Source: Maribacter dokdonensis DSW-8
GTDB taxonomy: Bacteria > Bacteroidota > Bacteroidia > Flavobacteriales > Flavobacteriaceae
Reading direction: 5' to 3'
Length of the DNA stretch: 64,000 nt
Assembly (NCBI RefSeq): GCF_001447995.1
Contig: NZ_LDPE01000002.1
Coordinates: forward strand, 186,001 to 250,000
Position numbers and translations under genes: made by a program. Shown here one piece after another: positions 26,551 through 35,017 of this stretch; position 1 is the stretch's first letter, and each line of letters opens with the position of its first letter. The notes under the pieces were generated by a model. It was not told where the DNA came from. It was given only the letters and a program-made list of their open reading frames with translations, and searched no databases.

Positions 26551-27739
26551 TCTTCTTTTGATTTCTATTACGATTTCTATTCTTGTTCTTATTACGGTTT
26601 CGATTCTTGTTCTTGTTTCTGTTCTTGTTCCTGTTTCCTCCGCCTTTAGGCTTATCAAAACGGGTAAGACTATCTTGACCAACAACATTCTCAAAAACTA
26701 CTTTTTCCTCTACCACAATTTCCATTGCGTACATTTCAAGGCTAGCTACCTTTTCCTTCTTTTTATTTTTTTGAAGGATCTCATTGACCTGATCTTTAGA
26801 AAGCACGTGCCAATTGCCCGGATCATCTTTATAAGAAAACCAAAGCATTTCTTTAAAAATATCCGTTTTTTGACAGAAAGCTAGACCTTTCTCCGTAAAC
26901 AACTTTGTATCTTGGGAAGGAAAGTCTTTAAGTGCATCTAAATACACATCTAGCTCATAATTTAAACAGCACTTAAGCTTACCACATTGACCTGCCAACT
27001 TTTGCGGGTTCAATGATAATTGTTGGTAGCGTGCCGCAGAGGTACTTACCGATCTAAAATCGGTCAACCAAGTAGAACAACATAATTCTCTACCACAAGA
27101 ACCTATACCACCAAGACGTTGGGCTTCTTGCCTATAGCCTATTTGACGCATTTCTATTCTAATGCCAAAGGCCTTGGCCATGTCTTTTATCAACTGACGA
27201 AAATCTACACGCTCATCTGCAGTATAATAAAACGTAGCTTTAGAGCCATCACCTTGAAACTCAACATCAGAAATTTTCATTTGAAGTTTTAAGATAATAG
27301 CTATTTCCCGTGCTCTTTTCTTAATTTCTTCTTCTCGATCTCTACATTTTTGCCAAATATCAATGTCTTTTTGGCTGGCTTTTCTATAGATTTTAGGAGC
27401 CTCTTCTTCTTTAAAGGATTCCTTTTTTCGTTTCATTTGCACACGAACAAGCTCACCTGTTAAGGTAACCATGCCAATATCATGACCTGACTGTGCTTGT
27501 GTGGCAACTATGTCGCCAATGGAAAGTGAGAGATTTTCAGTATTCCTAAAAAACTCTTTTCTACTATTTTTAAATCTTACCTCAACAAAATCGAATGGTC
27601 GTTCCCCATTTGGGAGCGACATATTTGAAAGCCAGTCAAAAACTGTCAGTTTATTGCAACCATCTGTACCGCAAGTACCGTTATTCTTGCATCCCTTTGG
27701 TTGTCCATCCTTACCGGTAGAACAACTACTACAACCCAT
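26543..27739 (-). CDS. ricT: RicT-like PSP1-domain protein with Cys-rich head and Asn/Arg/Lys tail
   Basis: RicT (YaaT) belongs to the complex that, in Bacillus, aids RNA maturation and carries iron-sulfur clusters. The 398-residue protein opens MGCSSCSTGKDGQPKGC with six cysteines in the first 28 residues. The PSP1 domain (about 45-285) includes GDIVATQAQSGHDIG, CGRELCCSTW and CGKLKCCLNYE. The final 30 residues are almost only Asn, Arg and Lys, probably nucleic-acid binding. I chose the ATG at 27739 because family members start MGCSSC; an upstream ATG adds 14 unrelated residues. It heads the ricT-gldH-PBP1A cluster. Confidence 0.9.
   Translation of the reverse strand: MGCSSCSTGKDGQPKGCKNNGTCGTDGCNKLTVFDWLSNMSLPNGERPFDFVEVRFKNSRKEFFRNTENLSLSIGDIVATQAQSGHDIGMVTLTGELVRVQMKRKKESFKEEEAPKIYRKASQKDIDIWQKCRDREEEIKKRAREIAIILKLQMKISDVEFQGDGSKATFYYTADERVDFRQLIKDMAKAFGIRIEMRQIGYRQEAQRLGGIGSCGRELCCSTWLTDFRSVSTSAARYQQLSLNPQKLAGQCGKLKCCLNYELDVYLDALKDFPSQDTKLFTEKGLAFCQKTDIFKEMLWFSYKDDPGNWHVLSKDQVNEILQKNKKKEKVASLEMYAMEIVVEEKVVFENVVGQDSLTRFDKPKGGGNRNKNRNKNKNRNRNKNKNRNRNRNQKKNA
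26546..26635 (-). repeat. Low-complexity repeat encoding the RicT basic tail
   Basis: Near-regular six-base units built from AAT/AAC, CGT/CGA and AAG codons give alternating Asn-Arg and Asn-Lys pairs over 30 codons. Such a tract can expand or contract without frameshift as long as whole codons are gained or lost. It ends within the gldH start. Confidence 0.7.
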
Positions 27740-27806
27740 ATTATATATATTGATTTGGTCGAATTTTCTAAAATTCACCAAAAAAGGTTCATAAAAAACT
27801 TATAGG

Positions 27807-27814
27807 TAAAGATA
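27807..27814 (-). promoter_or_regulatory. Possible -7 box for the ricT operon
   Basis: The minus strand reads TATCTTTA, one mismatch from TAnnTTTG, about 70 bases before the ricT ATG. The -33 element is T-rich but has no TTG. Confidence 0.35.
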
Positions 27815-27980
27815 CAGTTTTTTTAATGTGAAATAAAAGCTAAGTTCTCTCTAACCGTTTTAAAAAGCTTCAATAATTATTAGTCGCCCATAGGGTTGTC
27901 ACAACAAAAGAGCGTTCAAAAAGCAAGCTTTAAACACCTAAAACAGCCTTAGCTCTGACGTTTACTATACAAACGAAGCT

Positions 27981-29012
27981 CTATTTTTTAAACTTCAATA
28001 CCTCAGACCGTCCTTTCTTGAATATCTTATTGCTGACTACCTTACCTTTTCTTAGCCCCTTTTGCTCTTCATATGGTAACTCATGTACTTCCTTACAAGC
28101 ATCTGAACAACAATTATTCATCTTTTCCGCACAAGACTTACATTGAATAAATAATAAGTGGCAAGCTTCATTGGCACAGTTCACGTGATCATCACAAGGT
28201 GCGCCACATTGGTGGCAATTGGCAATGATGTCATCACTAATACGCTCTCCCCTTCTGTGGTCAAAAACAAAGTTCTTACCTCTAAATTTATTTTCAAGTT
28301 TCTTTTGTTCCACTTGTCTGGTATATTCAATAATACCCCCTTCTAACTGATAAACCTGCTCAAAACCTTTATGTTTATAATAAGCACTGGCTTTTTCACA
28401 TCTAATGCCACCGGTACAGTACATTACAAGTTTCTTGTCTTTCTTATGATCTGCCAAGTCCTTTTCAATGATATCCAACGAATCTCTAAACGTATCAACA
28501 TCTGGAGTTATGGCGTTTTTAAAATGACCTATTTCACTTTCATAATGGTTACGCATATCCACTAGCACAGTATCTGGATCTTCAATAAGCTCATTGAACT
28601 GTTCCGCTCCCACGTGAATACCTTTGTTGGTTACATCAAAAGAATTATCCTCTAATCCATCGGCTACAATTTTCTTGCGCACTTTTACTTTTAGTTTCAA
28701 GAAAGAAAGGTTGTCTTGTTCTATGGCAATGTTCAATCTTACATTCTCCAAAAATGAAATACTGTCTAAATGTGCCTTAAAAACACTGAAGTTTTCTGCA
28801 GGAACAGAAAGTTGGGCGTTTATACCTTCATGGGCAACATAAATTCGCCCAAGAACGTCCATTTCATTCCAATGGATAAAAAGGTGATTTCTAAAAATAG
28901 TGGTATTACCAATGTGTGCATAGGTATAGAAAGAGATCGTAAGGCGCTCCTTGCCCGCTTCTTCAATTAAAGCCGCTCTTTCTATTGCACTTAACGTATT
29001 GTACAGTTGCAT
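27981..29012 (-). CDS. trhO: tRNA uridine(34) hydroxylase TrhO (rhodanese domain)
   Basis: TrhO makes 5-hydroxyuridine at position 34 of certain tRNAs. The 343-residue protein has an N-terminal acylphosphatase-like region (FYTYAHIGNTTIFR, RIYVAHEGINAQLS) and a rhodanese domain with DMRNHYESEIGHF near 150 and the active cysteine in MYCTGGIRCEKASAYYK near 197. Its C-terminus is cysteine-rich (about 265-312, with CHQCGAPC and CKSC), which could bind zinc. It stands alone and is divergent from recA. The 240 bases downstream show no gene, tRNA or clear terminator. Confidence 0.92.
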   Translation of the reverse strand: MQLYNTLSAIERAALIEEAGKERLTISFYTYAHIGNTTIFRNHLFIHWNEMDVLGRIYVAHEGINAQLSVPAENFSVFKAHLDSISFLENVRLNIAIEQDNLSFLKLKVKVRKKIVADGLEDNSFDVTNKGIHVGAEQFNELIEDPDTVLVDMRNHYESEIGHFKNAITPDVDTFRDSLDIIEKDLADHKKDKKLVMYCTGGIRCEKASAYYKHKGFEQVYQLEGGIIEYTRQVEQKKLENKFRGKNFVFDHRRGERISDDIIANCHQCGAPCDDHVNCANEACHLLFIQCKSCAEKMNNCCSDACKEVHELPYEEQKGLRKGKVVSNKIFKKGRSEVLKFKK

Positions 29013-29136
29013 GCTATACTAATAATTTAAGCCTGCCCATAGGCAGAAGGTTATAGAAAATTTTTGAAGGGCAAAAATAACGATAATTCTGAAGAAACCC
29101 CTATTTAATTAAGGTTTAACACCTTATATAAATTAA

Positions 29137-29166
29137 AAAGAGCCCTGTTTATAAACAAGGCTCTTT
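29137..29166 (-). terminator. Terminator-like inverted repeat before recA
   Basis: AAAGAGCC and GGCTCTTT close a stem prolonged by TGTTTATAAACA, with one mismatch overall. On the minus strand it runs into TTTTTAATTT; the plus side has no T run next to the stem. It therefore looks like the end of a minus-strand transcript, though no established gene lies upstream of it on that strand. Confidence 0.55.
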
Positions 29167-29190
29167 AAAGGCTATCCCATTTTTTCTTTT

Positions 29191-29343
29191 TCATAACATT
29201 CTTAGAGAGTACAAAAGGAAATAGCCACCAATAATCGCCAACACTAAACAGCGATCTATAACCAATAAAGCAACTTCTATTTTTAAATAGATGTCAAATA
29301 CATAAATTGGTTGCGTAAACGGTTTCAATATTATATAGTTCAA
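29191..29343 (-). CDS. Candidate small membrane protein (TTG start), uncertain
   Basis: From a TTG at 29343 the minus strand encodes 50 residues including the hydrophobic helix [20 protein letters not shown]. The frame stops at TGA 29191-29193. One base out of frame, the sequence continues with a basic tail ending [10 protein letters not shown], and its TAA runs directly into the inverted repeat at 29137-29166. A helix followed by a lysine-rich tail and a terminator is what a real small membrane protein would show, so a frameshift is possible. There is no ATG and it overlaps the recA promoter region, so chance cannot be excluded. Confidence 0.22.
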   Translation of the reverse strand: MNYIILKPFTQPIYVFDIYLKIEVALLVIDRCLVLAIIGGYFLLYSLRML

Positions 29344-29382
29344 AAAAGAATTGGTAATTTAGCTTTCCAAAAAATTATTAAA

Positions 29383-30390
29383 ATGAGTTCTGAAAAAGAA
29401 GCAAAATTAAAAGCATTAAAGTTGACCCTTGACAAAATGGATAAGACCTACGGAAAGGGCGCTGTAATGAAAATGGGGGATAGTGTTGTTGCAGATGTTG
29501 AAGTGATTCCTTCTGGCTCATTAGGTTTAGATATTGCCTTAGGTGTAGGCGGTTACCCAAGAGGTAGGGTAATTGAAATTTACGGACCGGAATCTTCTGG
29601 TAAAACCACCTTGACCCTACATGCCATTGCCGAGGCTCAAAAAAATGGAGGTATTGCGGCATTTATTGATGCAGAACATGCCTTTGACCGTTTTTACGCT
29701 CAAAAATTAGGGGTAGATATTGACAATTTAATTATTTCTCAACCAGATAATGGGGAGCAAGCACTAGAAATTGCAGACAATCTAATACGTTCTGGGGCTA
29801 TTGATATTGTTGTTGTGGATTCCGTTGCGGCATTAACCCCAAAAAGTGAGATCGAAGGTGAAATGGGTGACTCTAAAATGGGGCTTCATGCACGTTTAAT
29901 GTCACAAGCGCTTAGAAAACTTACCGGTTCTATCAGCAAAACAAATTGTACCGTAATTTTCATTAACCAATTACGTGAAAAAATTGGTGTTATGTTCGGT
30001 AACCCAGAAACCACTACTGGTGGTAACGCTCTTAAATTTTATGCTTCCGTTCGTTTAGATATTAGAAGATCTACTCAAATAAAAGATACCGATGGTAACG
30101 TACAAGGAAACAAAACAAGGGTTAAAGTTGTAAAGAACAAGGTTGCACCACCTTTCCGTACTACAGAGTTTGATATTATGTATGGCGAAGGAATTTCTAA
30201 AGTTGGCGAGGTAATAGACCTAGGTGTTGAATATGAAATAGTAAAAAAGAGTGGTTCTTGGTTTAGCTATGGCGACACAAAATTAGGTCAAGGTCGTGAT
30301 GCGGTTAAAAACCTATTATTGGATAATCCTGAATTATTTGAGGAATTAGATGGCAAGATCAGAGAAGCCATTGCAGCCTTAAATGCATAA
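29383..30390 (+). CDS. recA: Recombinase RecA
   Basis: RecA polymerises on single-stranded DNA for strand exchange and triggers the SOS response. The 335-residue protein has Walker [10 protein letters not shown] near 67, [14 protein letters not shown] near 140, MSQALRKL, and [22 protein letters not shown] near 203, which spans the L2 region. I start at the ATG of [13 protein letters not shown]. An upstream TTG at 29311 stays in frame but adds 24 residues absent from the family. The C-terminus is shorter and less acidic than in E. coli, as usual for this phylum. Confidence 0.97.
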   Translation: MSSEKEAKLKALKLTLDKMDKTYGKGAVMKMGDSVVADVEVIPSGSLGLDIALGVGGYPRGRVIEIYGPESSGKTTLTLHAIAEAQKNGGIAAFIDAEHAFDRFYAQKLGVDIDNLIISQPDNGEQALEIADNLIRSGAIDIVVVDSVAALTPKSEIEGEMGDSKMGLHARLMSQALRKLTGSISKTNCTVIFINQLREKIGVMFGNPETTTGGNALKFYASVRLDIRRSTQIKDTDGNVQGNKTRVKVVKNKVAPPFRTTEFDIMYGEGISKVGEVIDLGVEYEIVKKSGSWFSYGDTKLGQGRDAVKNLLLDNPELFEELDGKIREAIAALNA

Positions 30391-30469
30391 ATTCAATAAA
30401 AATACTTTAGCAAAAGTAACTTAACGCAACCATTGCACTTACTTTTCATCTTATAAACAAAACTGTTAT

Positions 30470-30895
30470 ATGATGAGAAAAAAGATAATGCTGCTGGCAA
30501 CTGTCATGGCATTTCTATGCAATGGTTGTTCTATTGATGATGATGGCGCCAATTTCCATTTTACAGCGCTGGAAATTGTAGAAGCAGAAGTACCAGAATC
30601 GTTTGATTTAAACGAAACCTACAAAATATCTGTAGATTATTTAAAACCAGATAGCTGTACGTATTACGAAGGGTTTGATGTTGTAAAGGATTCCTTGACC
30701 GTTAGAAGCGTAGTTGCCATAGGCACCGTAAGAACAGATTTCGATGATTGCACTGAAGAATTAATACAGGAAACTGCATCTTTTAACTTTCAGGTAATCT
30801 ATGATAAACCATATACATTTAAATTTTATACCGGAAACAATAGTGACGGAGAGGCAGAATATATGGAAATTGTAGTTCCAGTAAACAAACCTTAA
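30470..30895 (+). CDS. Small lipoprotein of unknown function
   Basis: The 141-residue protein has a lipobox in LCNGC (Cys 20) with an acidic +2 region (SIDDDG). The mature chain is mostly beta strand, with a cysteine pair (DSCTYYEG and DDCTEE) that could form a disulfide. No family is recognised. It lies 80 bases after recA and 16 before the ECF sigma gene, so it may belong to the sigma locus. Confidence 0.7.
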   Translation: MMRKKIMLLATVMAFLCNGCSIDDDGANFHFTALEIVEAEVPESFDLNETYKISVDYLKPDSCTYYEGFDVVKDSLTVRSVVAIGTVRTDFDDCTEELIQETASFNFQVIYDKPYTFKFYTGNNSDGEAEYMEIVVPVNKP

Positions 30896-30911
30896 AAACA
30901 ACCGACCATTT

Positions 30912-31478
30912 GTGAGTCTAGAAGAACTCATACATAATTGCAAAAAAGGAGACCGCAAAGCGCAGGAACTATTGTATAGAGCCTACGCAACTACCCTCTT
31001 TGGCATATGTTTAAAATATTCAAAATCCAAATCTCAAGCAGAAGACACCCTACATGATAGCTTTATGACCATTTATGACAAAATAGGTCAGTTTAAAAAC
31101 AAAGGTTCTTTTGAAGGGTGGATGAAAAGAATTACGGTCAATACCGCTCTTCAAAAATATAGAAAAGAAGAGTATTTAAATGTAGTTACGGATAACACAG
31201 AAGAAGAAGTAACCGTAGATGACGCCTTTAGCGATATAAGTCTACAAACCCTCTTGGGCTACATACAAGAATTGCCCAACAAATACAGAGCTACATTCAA
31301 TTTATATGTTTTGGATGGATACACCCATAAAGAGATCAGCGAAATACTGGGTACTTCGGTAGGTACTTCAAAATCCAATCTCGCAAGGGCGCGCACATTA
31401 TTAAAAGAAAAAATAGAAACAAAGGTAACACAGTCCATTATTAGTGTCCTTATCATAATATCAAATCACTTTTTATAA
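30912..31478 (+). CDS. ECF RNA polymerase sigma factor
   Basis: The 188-residue protein contains region 2 (KKGDRKAQELLYRAYATTLFGICLKY, AEDTLHDSFMTIYDKIGQF, SFEGWMKRITVNTALQKYR) and region 4 (LPNKYRATFNLYVLDGYTHKEISEILG, then GTSKSNLARARTLLKEKI). The start is GTG at 30912; no suitable ATG exists before region 2. A hydrophobic tail of about 17 residues (SIISVLIIISNHFL) follows region 4, which is unusual for a soluble factor. The downstream gene, 32 bases away, encodes its probable membrane partner. Confidence 0.92.
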   Translation: MSLEELIHNCKKGDRKAQELLYRAYATTLFGICLKYSKSKSQAEDTLHDSFMTIYDKIGQFKNKGSFEGWMKRITVNTALQKYRKEEYLNVVTDNTEEEVTVDDAFSDISLQTLLGYIQELPNKYRATFNLYVLDGYTHKEISEILGTSVGTSKSNLARARTLLKEKIETKVTQSIISVLIIISNHFL

Positions 31479-31510
31479 TCTAACATGATTATAGACTGAA
31501 ATAGTACTAG

Positions 31511-33025
31511 ATGCAGAGAAAAAATATAGACGAACTTTTTCGAGATAAACTCTCGGACTTCAAACAAGCACCGGACAATAAGGTCTGGCGTGCGATTGAT
31601 GCGTCATTGGACAAAAGAAAAAAGAGAAGGGTTATACCTATATGGTGGTCATTAAGTGGAATAGCGGCAGCTTTATTGATCGGATTATTGATTTTTAATC
31701 CGCTTACAGAAGAATCAACTACCAATGAGATTTTGGTGGAAACTGACAATGCCCCTACAACCATTGATGACATTCAACCGAACACCAAAAATGAGGTTTT
31801 TATCGACTCCATAACTACCAATTCAAATGCCATTGTTGAGCAAGGCATAACTAATGAAGGATCTGTAAATGATCCTGAAGACAGTTCATTAAACCCGGAA
31901 AAACAAACCAATACATCTACAGTTTTAATCAAAAAAATCAACGATAAAAAGGCTCAAACCACAGACCATATTGCCAAAAACAATACTATTGACCAAGAAA
32001 CCAATGCTTCATCACAAGAAACTTTAATTGCCGAAAACATCTCTAAAGAAGGCTTTGATCAAAACAACACGGAAAATCTGCTAAACGAAGATTTGAATTC
32101 AAGCGAAGCCATGGCAATCAATAAAAGAGAATCCTTTAAATCTCTAAACACGGATAATCTTAAAGAAGAACATACCGTTACTGCCAACACCCCTATTGAA
32201 GAAACTACTGAAACGGTTGAACCCAACAAAAAATCAATTTTTGAGGAAATAGAACACCAAGAAGAATTGAAAAAGGAAAAAGTAGCGACCAATAGATGGT
32301 CCGCAGGTCCAAATGTTGCACCAGTATATTTTAATGCACTTGGTGAAGGTTCTCCAGTCAATTCTATTTTTACTCCTAATACCAAAAGTGGTAATATAAA
32401 TATGAGTTACGGTGTAACCGTGGCTTATGCCGTGACTAAAAAACTAACTATTCGTTCTGGGATCAATAAAGTTGATTATGGTTATGACACGGAAGATGTA
32501 GCATTTTCCTCTTCTTCCAGTTTAGCTTCTAAAGGTGGTCAATTATCCACAATTAATTATGCCGAAACCTCAAATACATTGACAATTGCAAGTAACATTG
32601 TTACTTCTGAAAAGTATACCACTACCAATTTAGCCCAAGATGTTACAGCAAAAAGCCCTACAAGAGATGGGTTTATGTCTCAACAGTTTGGCTATTTAGA
32701 GCTTCCTGTAGAATTGAATTATGCCCTATTGGATAAAAAATTCGGAGTAAACATTATTGGCGGTGTCAGTTCACTTTTCTTAATAGATAATGCCGTATCG
32801 TTAACATCTGGAGATCTAACTACTGAAATTGGAGAGGCAAACAATATTAACGACCTTAATTTTAGTGCCAATATGGGTCTAGGGTTAAATTATAATTTTT
32901 CACAAAAAGTCCGTTTTAATGTTGAACCCATTTTTAAATACCAGCTCAACACATTTTCTGATGTAAATGGAACATTTAGACCGTATTCTGTTGGCGTTTA
33001 TAGTGGACTAACCTTCAAGTTTTAA
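31511..33025 (+). CDS. Sigma-linked protein with inner-membrane helix and C-terminal beta-barrel
   Basis: The 504-residue protein starts with a cytosolic-looking segment (NIDELFRDKLSDFKQAP, then KVWRAIDASLDKRKKRR), followed by one membrane helix (about 43-64, WWSLSGIAAALLIGLLIF). A polar Thr/Asn/Glu-rich linker (65-255) leads to a strand-rich region (256-504) that looks like an outer-membrane barrel and ends in the aromatic SGLTFKF. I recall similar proteins beside ECF sigma genes in Flavobacteriia. The head is placed where an anti-sigma domain would be. That it regulates the upstream factor, and that one chain spans both membranes, are inferences. Confidence 0.75.
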   Translation: MQRKNIDELFRDKLSDFKQAPDNKVWRAIDASLDKRKKRRVIPIWWSLSGIAAALLIGLLIFNPLTEESTTNEILVETDNAPTTIDDIQPNTKNEVFIDSITTNSNAIVEQGITNEGSVNDPEDSSLNPEKQTNTSTVLIKKINDKKAQTTDHIAKNNTIDQETNASSQETLIAENISKEGFDQNNTENLLNEDLNSSEAMAINKRESFKSLNTDNLKEEHTVTANTPIEETTETVEPNKKSIFEEIEHQEELKKEKVATNRWSAGPNVAPVYFNALGEGSPVNSIFTPNTKSGNINMSYGVTVAYAVTKKLTIRSGINKVDYGYDTEDVAFSSSSSLASKGGQLSTINYAETSNTLTIASNIVTSEKYTTTNLAQDVTAKSPTRDGFMSQQFGYLELPVELNYALLDKKFGVNIIGGVSSLFLIDNAVSLTSGDLTTEIGEANNINDLNFSANMGLGLNYNFSQKVRFNVEPIFKYQLNTFSDVNGTFRPYSVGVYSGLTFKF

Positions 33026-33057
33026 AAATAAATATGAAAAAATTTAGGTTACAGATT

Positions 33058-33798
33058 CTAGCTGTTTGTTGATAAGTCGTTAAGTATTGTCTCCCTAATA
33101 TTTGTTTTTAACTTTGCCGTATCTTCTGGGCACAATGAGTGGGTCTCTACAAACTTGTGCACTCTAGCCCTACATTTACCAGGGCCACCACTAAAAAACG
33201 TAAAGGAAAAACGCTCTTTGTTATCATAAAATGTCATAGGCACTACGGGTATTTTATGGGCAATGGCCATTTTAAATGCCCCATCTTTAAATTTATCCAA
33301 CAACACATGTTCTTCTGGAACACCGCCTTCTGGAAAAATACAAATACTTAACCCTTGCTGAAGCCTTTTCTGTGCTCTTCTGTACACTCCTGTCCTACTT
33401 TGGGTATTATCCCGATCTACCATAATACAAACTCGTTTATAGAAGAATCCGAAAAGTGGTATTTTCACCAACTCCTTTTTACCAACGAATACAAACGGAT
33501 TTTTACTAACCACAAGCATTAACATTATATCTAACATGCTGGTGTGGTTGGCCACCAACATATAGCTCTTCTTCTTAATCAAACGTTGCTCATAAGTCAC
33601 TTTTGGAAAACAAAACATACCGTACAGTATCGGTTTTGCCCATAGGTTTCTTGCCATCCAAAAAAACTGCGGATACCAAGTCTCTTTTGAGGCAAAAACG
33701 ACCAATACAGGGAAAAATATAATGATAGGTATGGCTACTAGAATATAAAACCAAATTCGATATAAGGTTTGACCAATTTGTCTAACGACTTTAAGCAT
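33058..33798 (-). CDS. plsC: 1-acyl-sn-glycerol-3-phosphate acyltransferase
   Basis: PlsC adds the second fatty acid in phospholipid synthesis at the inner membrane. The 246-residue protein has an N-terminal membrane helix (about 14-36), the acyltransferase motif NHTSMLDIM (H-x4-D) near 78, CIFPEGGVPEEH near 153 and IPVVPMTF near 186. It is alone and convergent with the sigma locus. A perfect -7 box lies four bases before the ATG. Confidence 0.92.
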   Translation of the reverse strand: MLKVVRQIGQTLYRIWFYILVAIPIIIFFPVLVVFASKETWYPQFFWMARNLWAKPILYGMFCFPKVTYEQRLIKKKSYMLVANHTSMLDIMLMLVVSKNPFVFVGKKELVKIPLFGFFYKRVCIMVDRDNTQSRTGVYRRAQKRLQQGLSICIFPEGGVPEEHVLLDKFKDGAFKMAIAHKIPVVPMTFYDNKERFSFTFFSGGPGKCRARVHKFVETHSLCPEDTAKLKTNIRETILNDLSTNS

Positions 33799-33802
33799 AA
33801 AT

Positions 33803-33810
33803 CAAAAGTA
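33803..33810 (-). promoter_or_regulatory. -7 box of plsC (near-leaderless)
   Basis: The minus strand reads TACTTTTG, an exact TAnnTTTG, with ATTT and then the plsC ATG. The -33 position has no TTG. Confidence 0.45.
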
Positions 33811-33840
33811 GTTATTTAGGATAGTTTTTTTGTATTGTTT

Positions 33841-33848
33841 TACCTTTG
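33841..33848 (+). promoter_or_regulatory. -7 box of trpS
   Basis: TACCTTTG is an exact match to TAnnTTTG, 19 bases before the trpS ATG. It stands back to back with the plsC promoter. Confidence 0.45.
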
Positions 33849-33867
33849 CTTGATACAATTAAAGAAA

Positions 33868-34836
33868 ATGGCAAGAATTTTAACAGGTATTCAAAGTACG
33901 GGAACACCACATTTAGGAAATATTCTAGGAGCGATCAAACCGGCAATAGATATGGCCAATGATCCGTCTAACGAATCTTTTCTGTTCATTGCGGATATGC
34001 ATTCGTTGACGCAAATAAAAAATGGCGAACAATTACGCCATAACACTTATGCAGTTGCAGCAACATGGCTTGCATTTGGTCTGGATATAGAAAACACCGT
34101 TTTTTACAGACAGAGCGATGTACCGCAAACCACAGAATTAGCTTGGTACCTTAGTTGCTTTTTTCCATACCAACGCTTAACGCTTGCCCATTCCTTTAAA
34201 GATAAGGCAGATAGGTTAGACGATGTAAATGCCGGACTTTTTACCTACCCTATGTTAATGGCGGCAGATATCCTATTATATGACGCCAATATAGTACCGG
34301 TAGGTAAGGATCAAATGCAACATATTGAAATGACGCGTGATGTCGCATCTCGTTTTCATGCACAATTAGGTGAAACTTTTGTATTACCAGAAGGAAAAGT
34401 ACAAGAAGAAACCATGTATATACCTGGCACAGATGGTGCCAAAATGAGTAAGAGTAAGGGCAACTTGATCAGCTTGTTTCAGACAGATAAGAAATTACGC
34501 AAGCAGATTATGGGAATACAAACAGATAGCACTCCCATGGAAGAACCAAAAGATCCTGCTAACGATAACATTTTCGCGCTATATAAACTTTTAGCTAGTC
34601 AGCCTCAAATTGAAGAAATGAGTGCTAATTATTTAGCAGGAAATTATGGTTATGGGCACGCCAAACAAGCACTTTATGAAGTCATTGTAAATAAGTTTGA
34701 AGAACCACGTGAGAAGTTTGAATACTACATGAACAACCTTAATGAGATTGATGATGCATTGGCATTAGGAGCTGAAAAAGCCAGAAAAGTTGCAGACGGA
34801 GTACTAGAAAGGGTTCGTGAAAAGTTAGGTTATTAA
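33868..34836 (+). CDS. trpS: Tryptophan--tRNA ligase
   Basis: This class I aminoacyl-tRNA synthetase charges tRNA-Trp. The 322-residue protein has the HIGH-like motif GTPHLGN near residue 11 and the KMSKS motif AKMSKSKGN near 192. FIADMHSLTQI and YPMLMAADILLYDANIVPVGKDQ form the tryptophan pocket. I start at ATG 33868 (MARILTGIQSTG); the frame is open further upstream but crosses the promoter. A long palindromic terminator follows. Confidence 0.96.
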   Translation: MARILTGIQSTGTPHLGNILGAIKPAIDMANDPSNESFLFIADMHSLTQIKNGEQLRHNTYAVAATWLAFGLDIENTVFYRQSDVPQTTELAWYLSCFFPYQRLTLAHSFKDKADRLDDVNAGLFTYPMLMAADILLYDANIVPVGKDQMQHIEMTRDVASRFHAQLGETFVLPEGKVQEETMYIPGTDGAKMSKSKGNLISLFQTDKKLRKQIMGIQTDSTPMEEPKDPANDNIFALYKLLASQPQIEEMSANYLAGNYGYGHAKQALYEVIVNKFEEPREKFEYYMNNLNEIDDALALGAEKARKVADGVLERVREKLGY

Positions 34837-34857
34837 CGAGTAGTTTAAAAAACTACA

Positions 34858-34895
34858 AAAGACAAAAACCGACCAAATGGTCGGTTTTTGTCTTT
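34858..34895 (+). terminator. Long terminator of trpS
   Basis: A 17-base-pair stem (AAAGACAAAAACCGACC and its complement) surrounds a four-base loop. Its core ACCGACC/GGTCGGT also occurs in the terminator near 56930. It can also serve the convergent dprA gene. Confidence 0.88.
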
Positions 34896-35017
34896 AATAT
34901 ACTTATCCCATGTCTTAAAATCATCGTCATCATAAAGTCATTTCACGATAAAGTACAAGAACCTAAAGAAAATACGCAACAAACCTAGAAAAACAGACCC
35001 AGTAGTTTGCTATAACT

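Larger units (their letters stand above)
29013..29382. other. Spacer between trhO and recA
   Basis: This 370-base stretch holds the recA leader, a near-perfect inverted repeat at 29137-29166 and a hydrophobic minus-strand reading frame at 29191-29343. A weak promoter candidate for recA is TTG at 29311, a 20-base spacer and TATAGTTC at 29334. No SOS box of known form was recognised. Confidence 0.5.

Noticed and set aside
26546..26635. Six-base repeats considered as an intergenic microsatellite
   Set aside because: They are in frame and encode the RicT tail, directly before its stop codon.
26072..26884. Long plus-strand open frame opposite gldH and the ricT end
   Set aside because: It is a shadow of the minus-strand genes and of the low-complexity ricT tail. 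It has no family resemblance, and the opposing frames carry clear GldH and RicT motifs.
27785..27980. tRNA or small RNA between trhO and ricT
   Set aside because: No cloverleaf, no CCA end and no promoter plus terminator pair were found.
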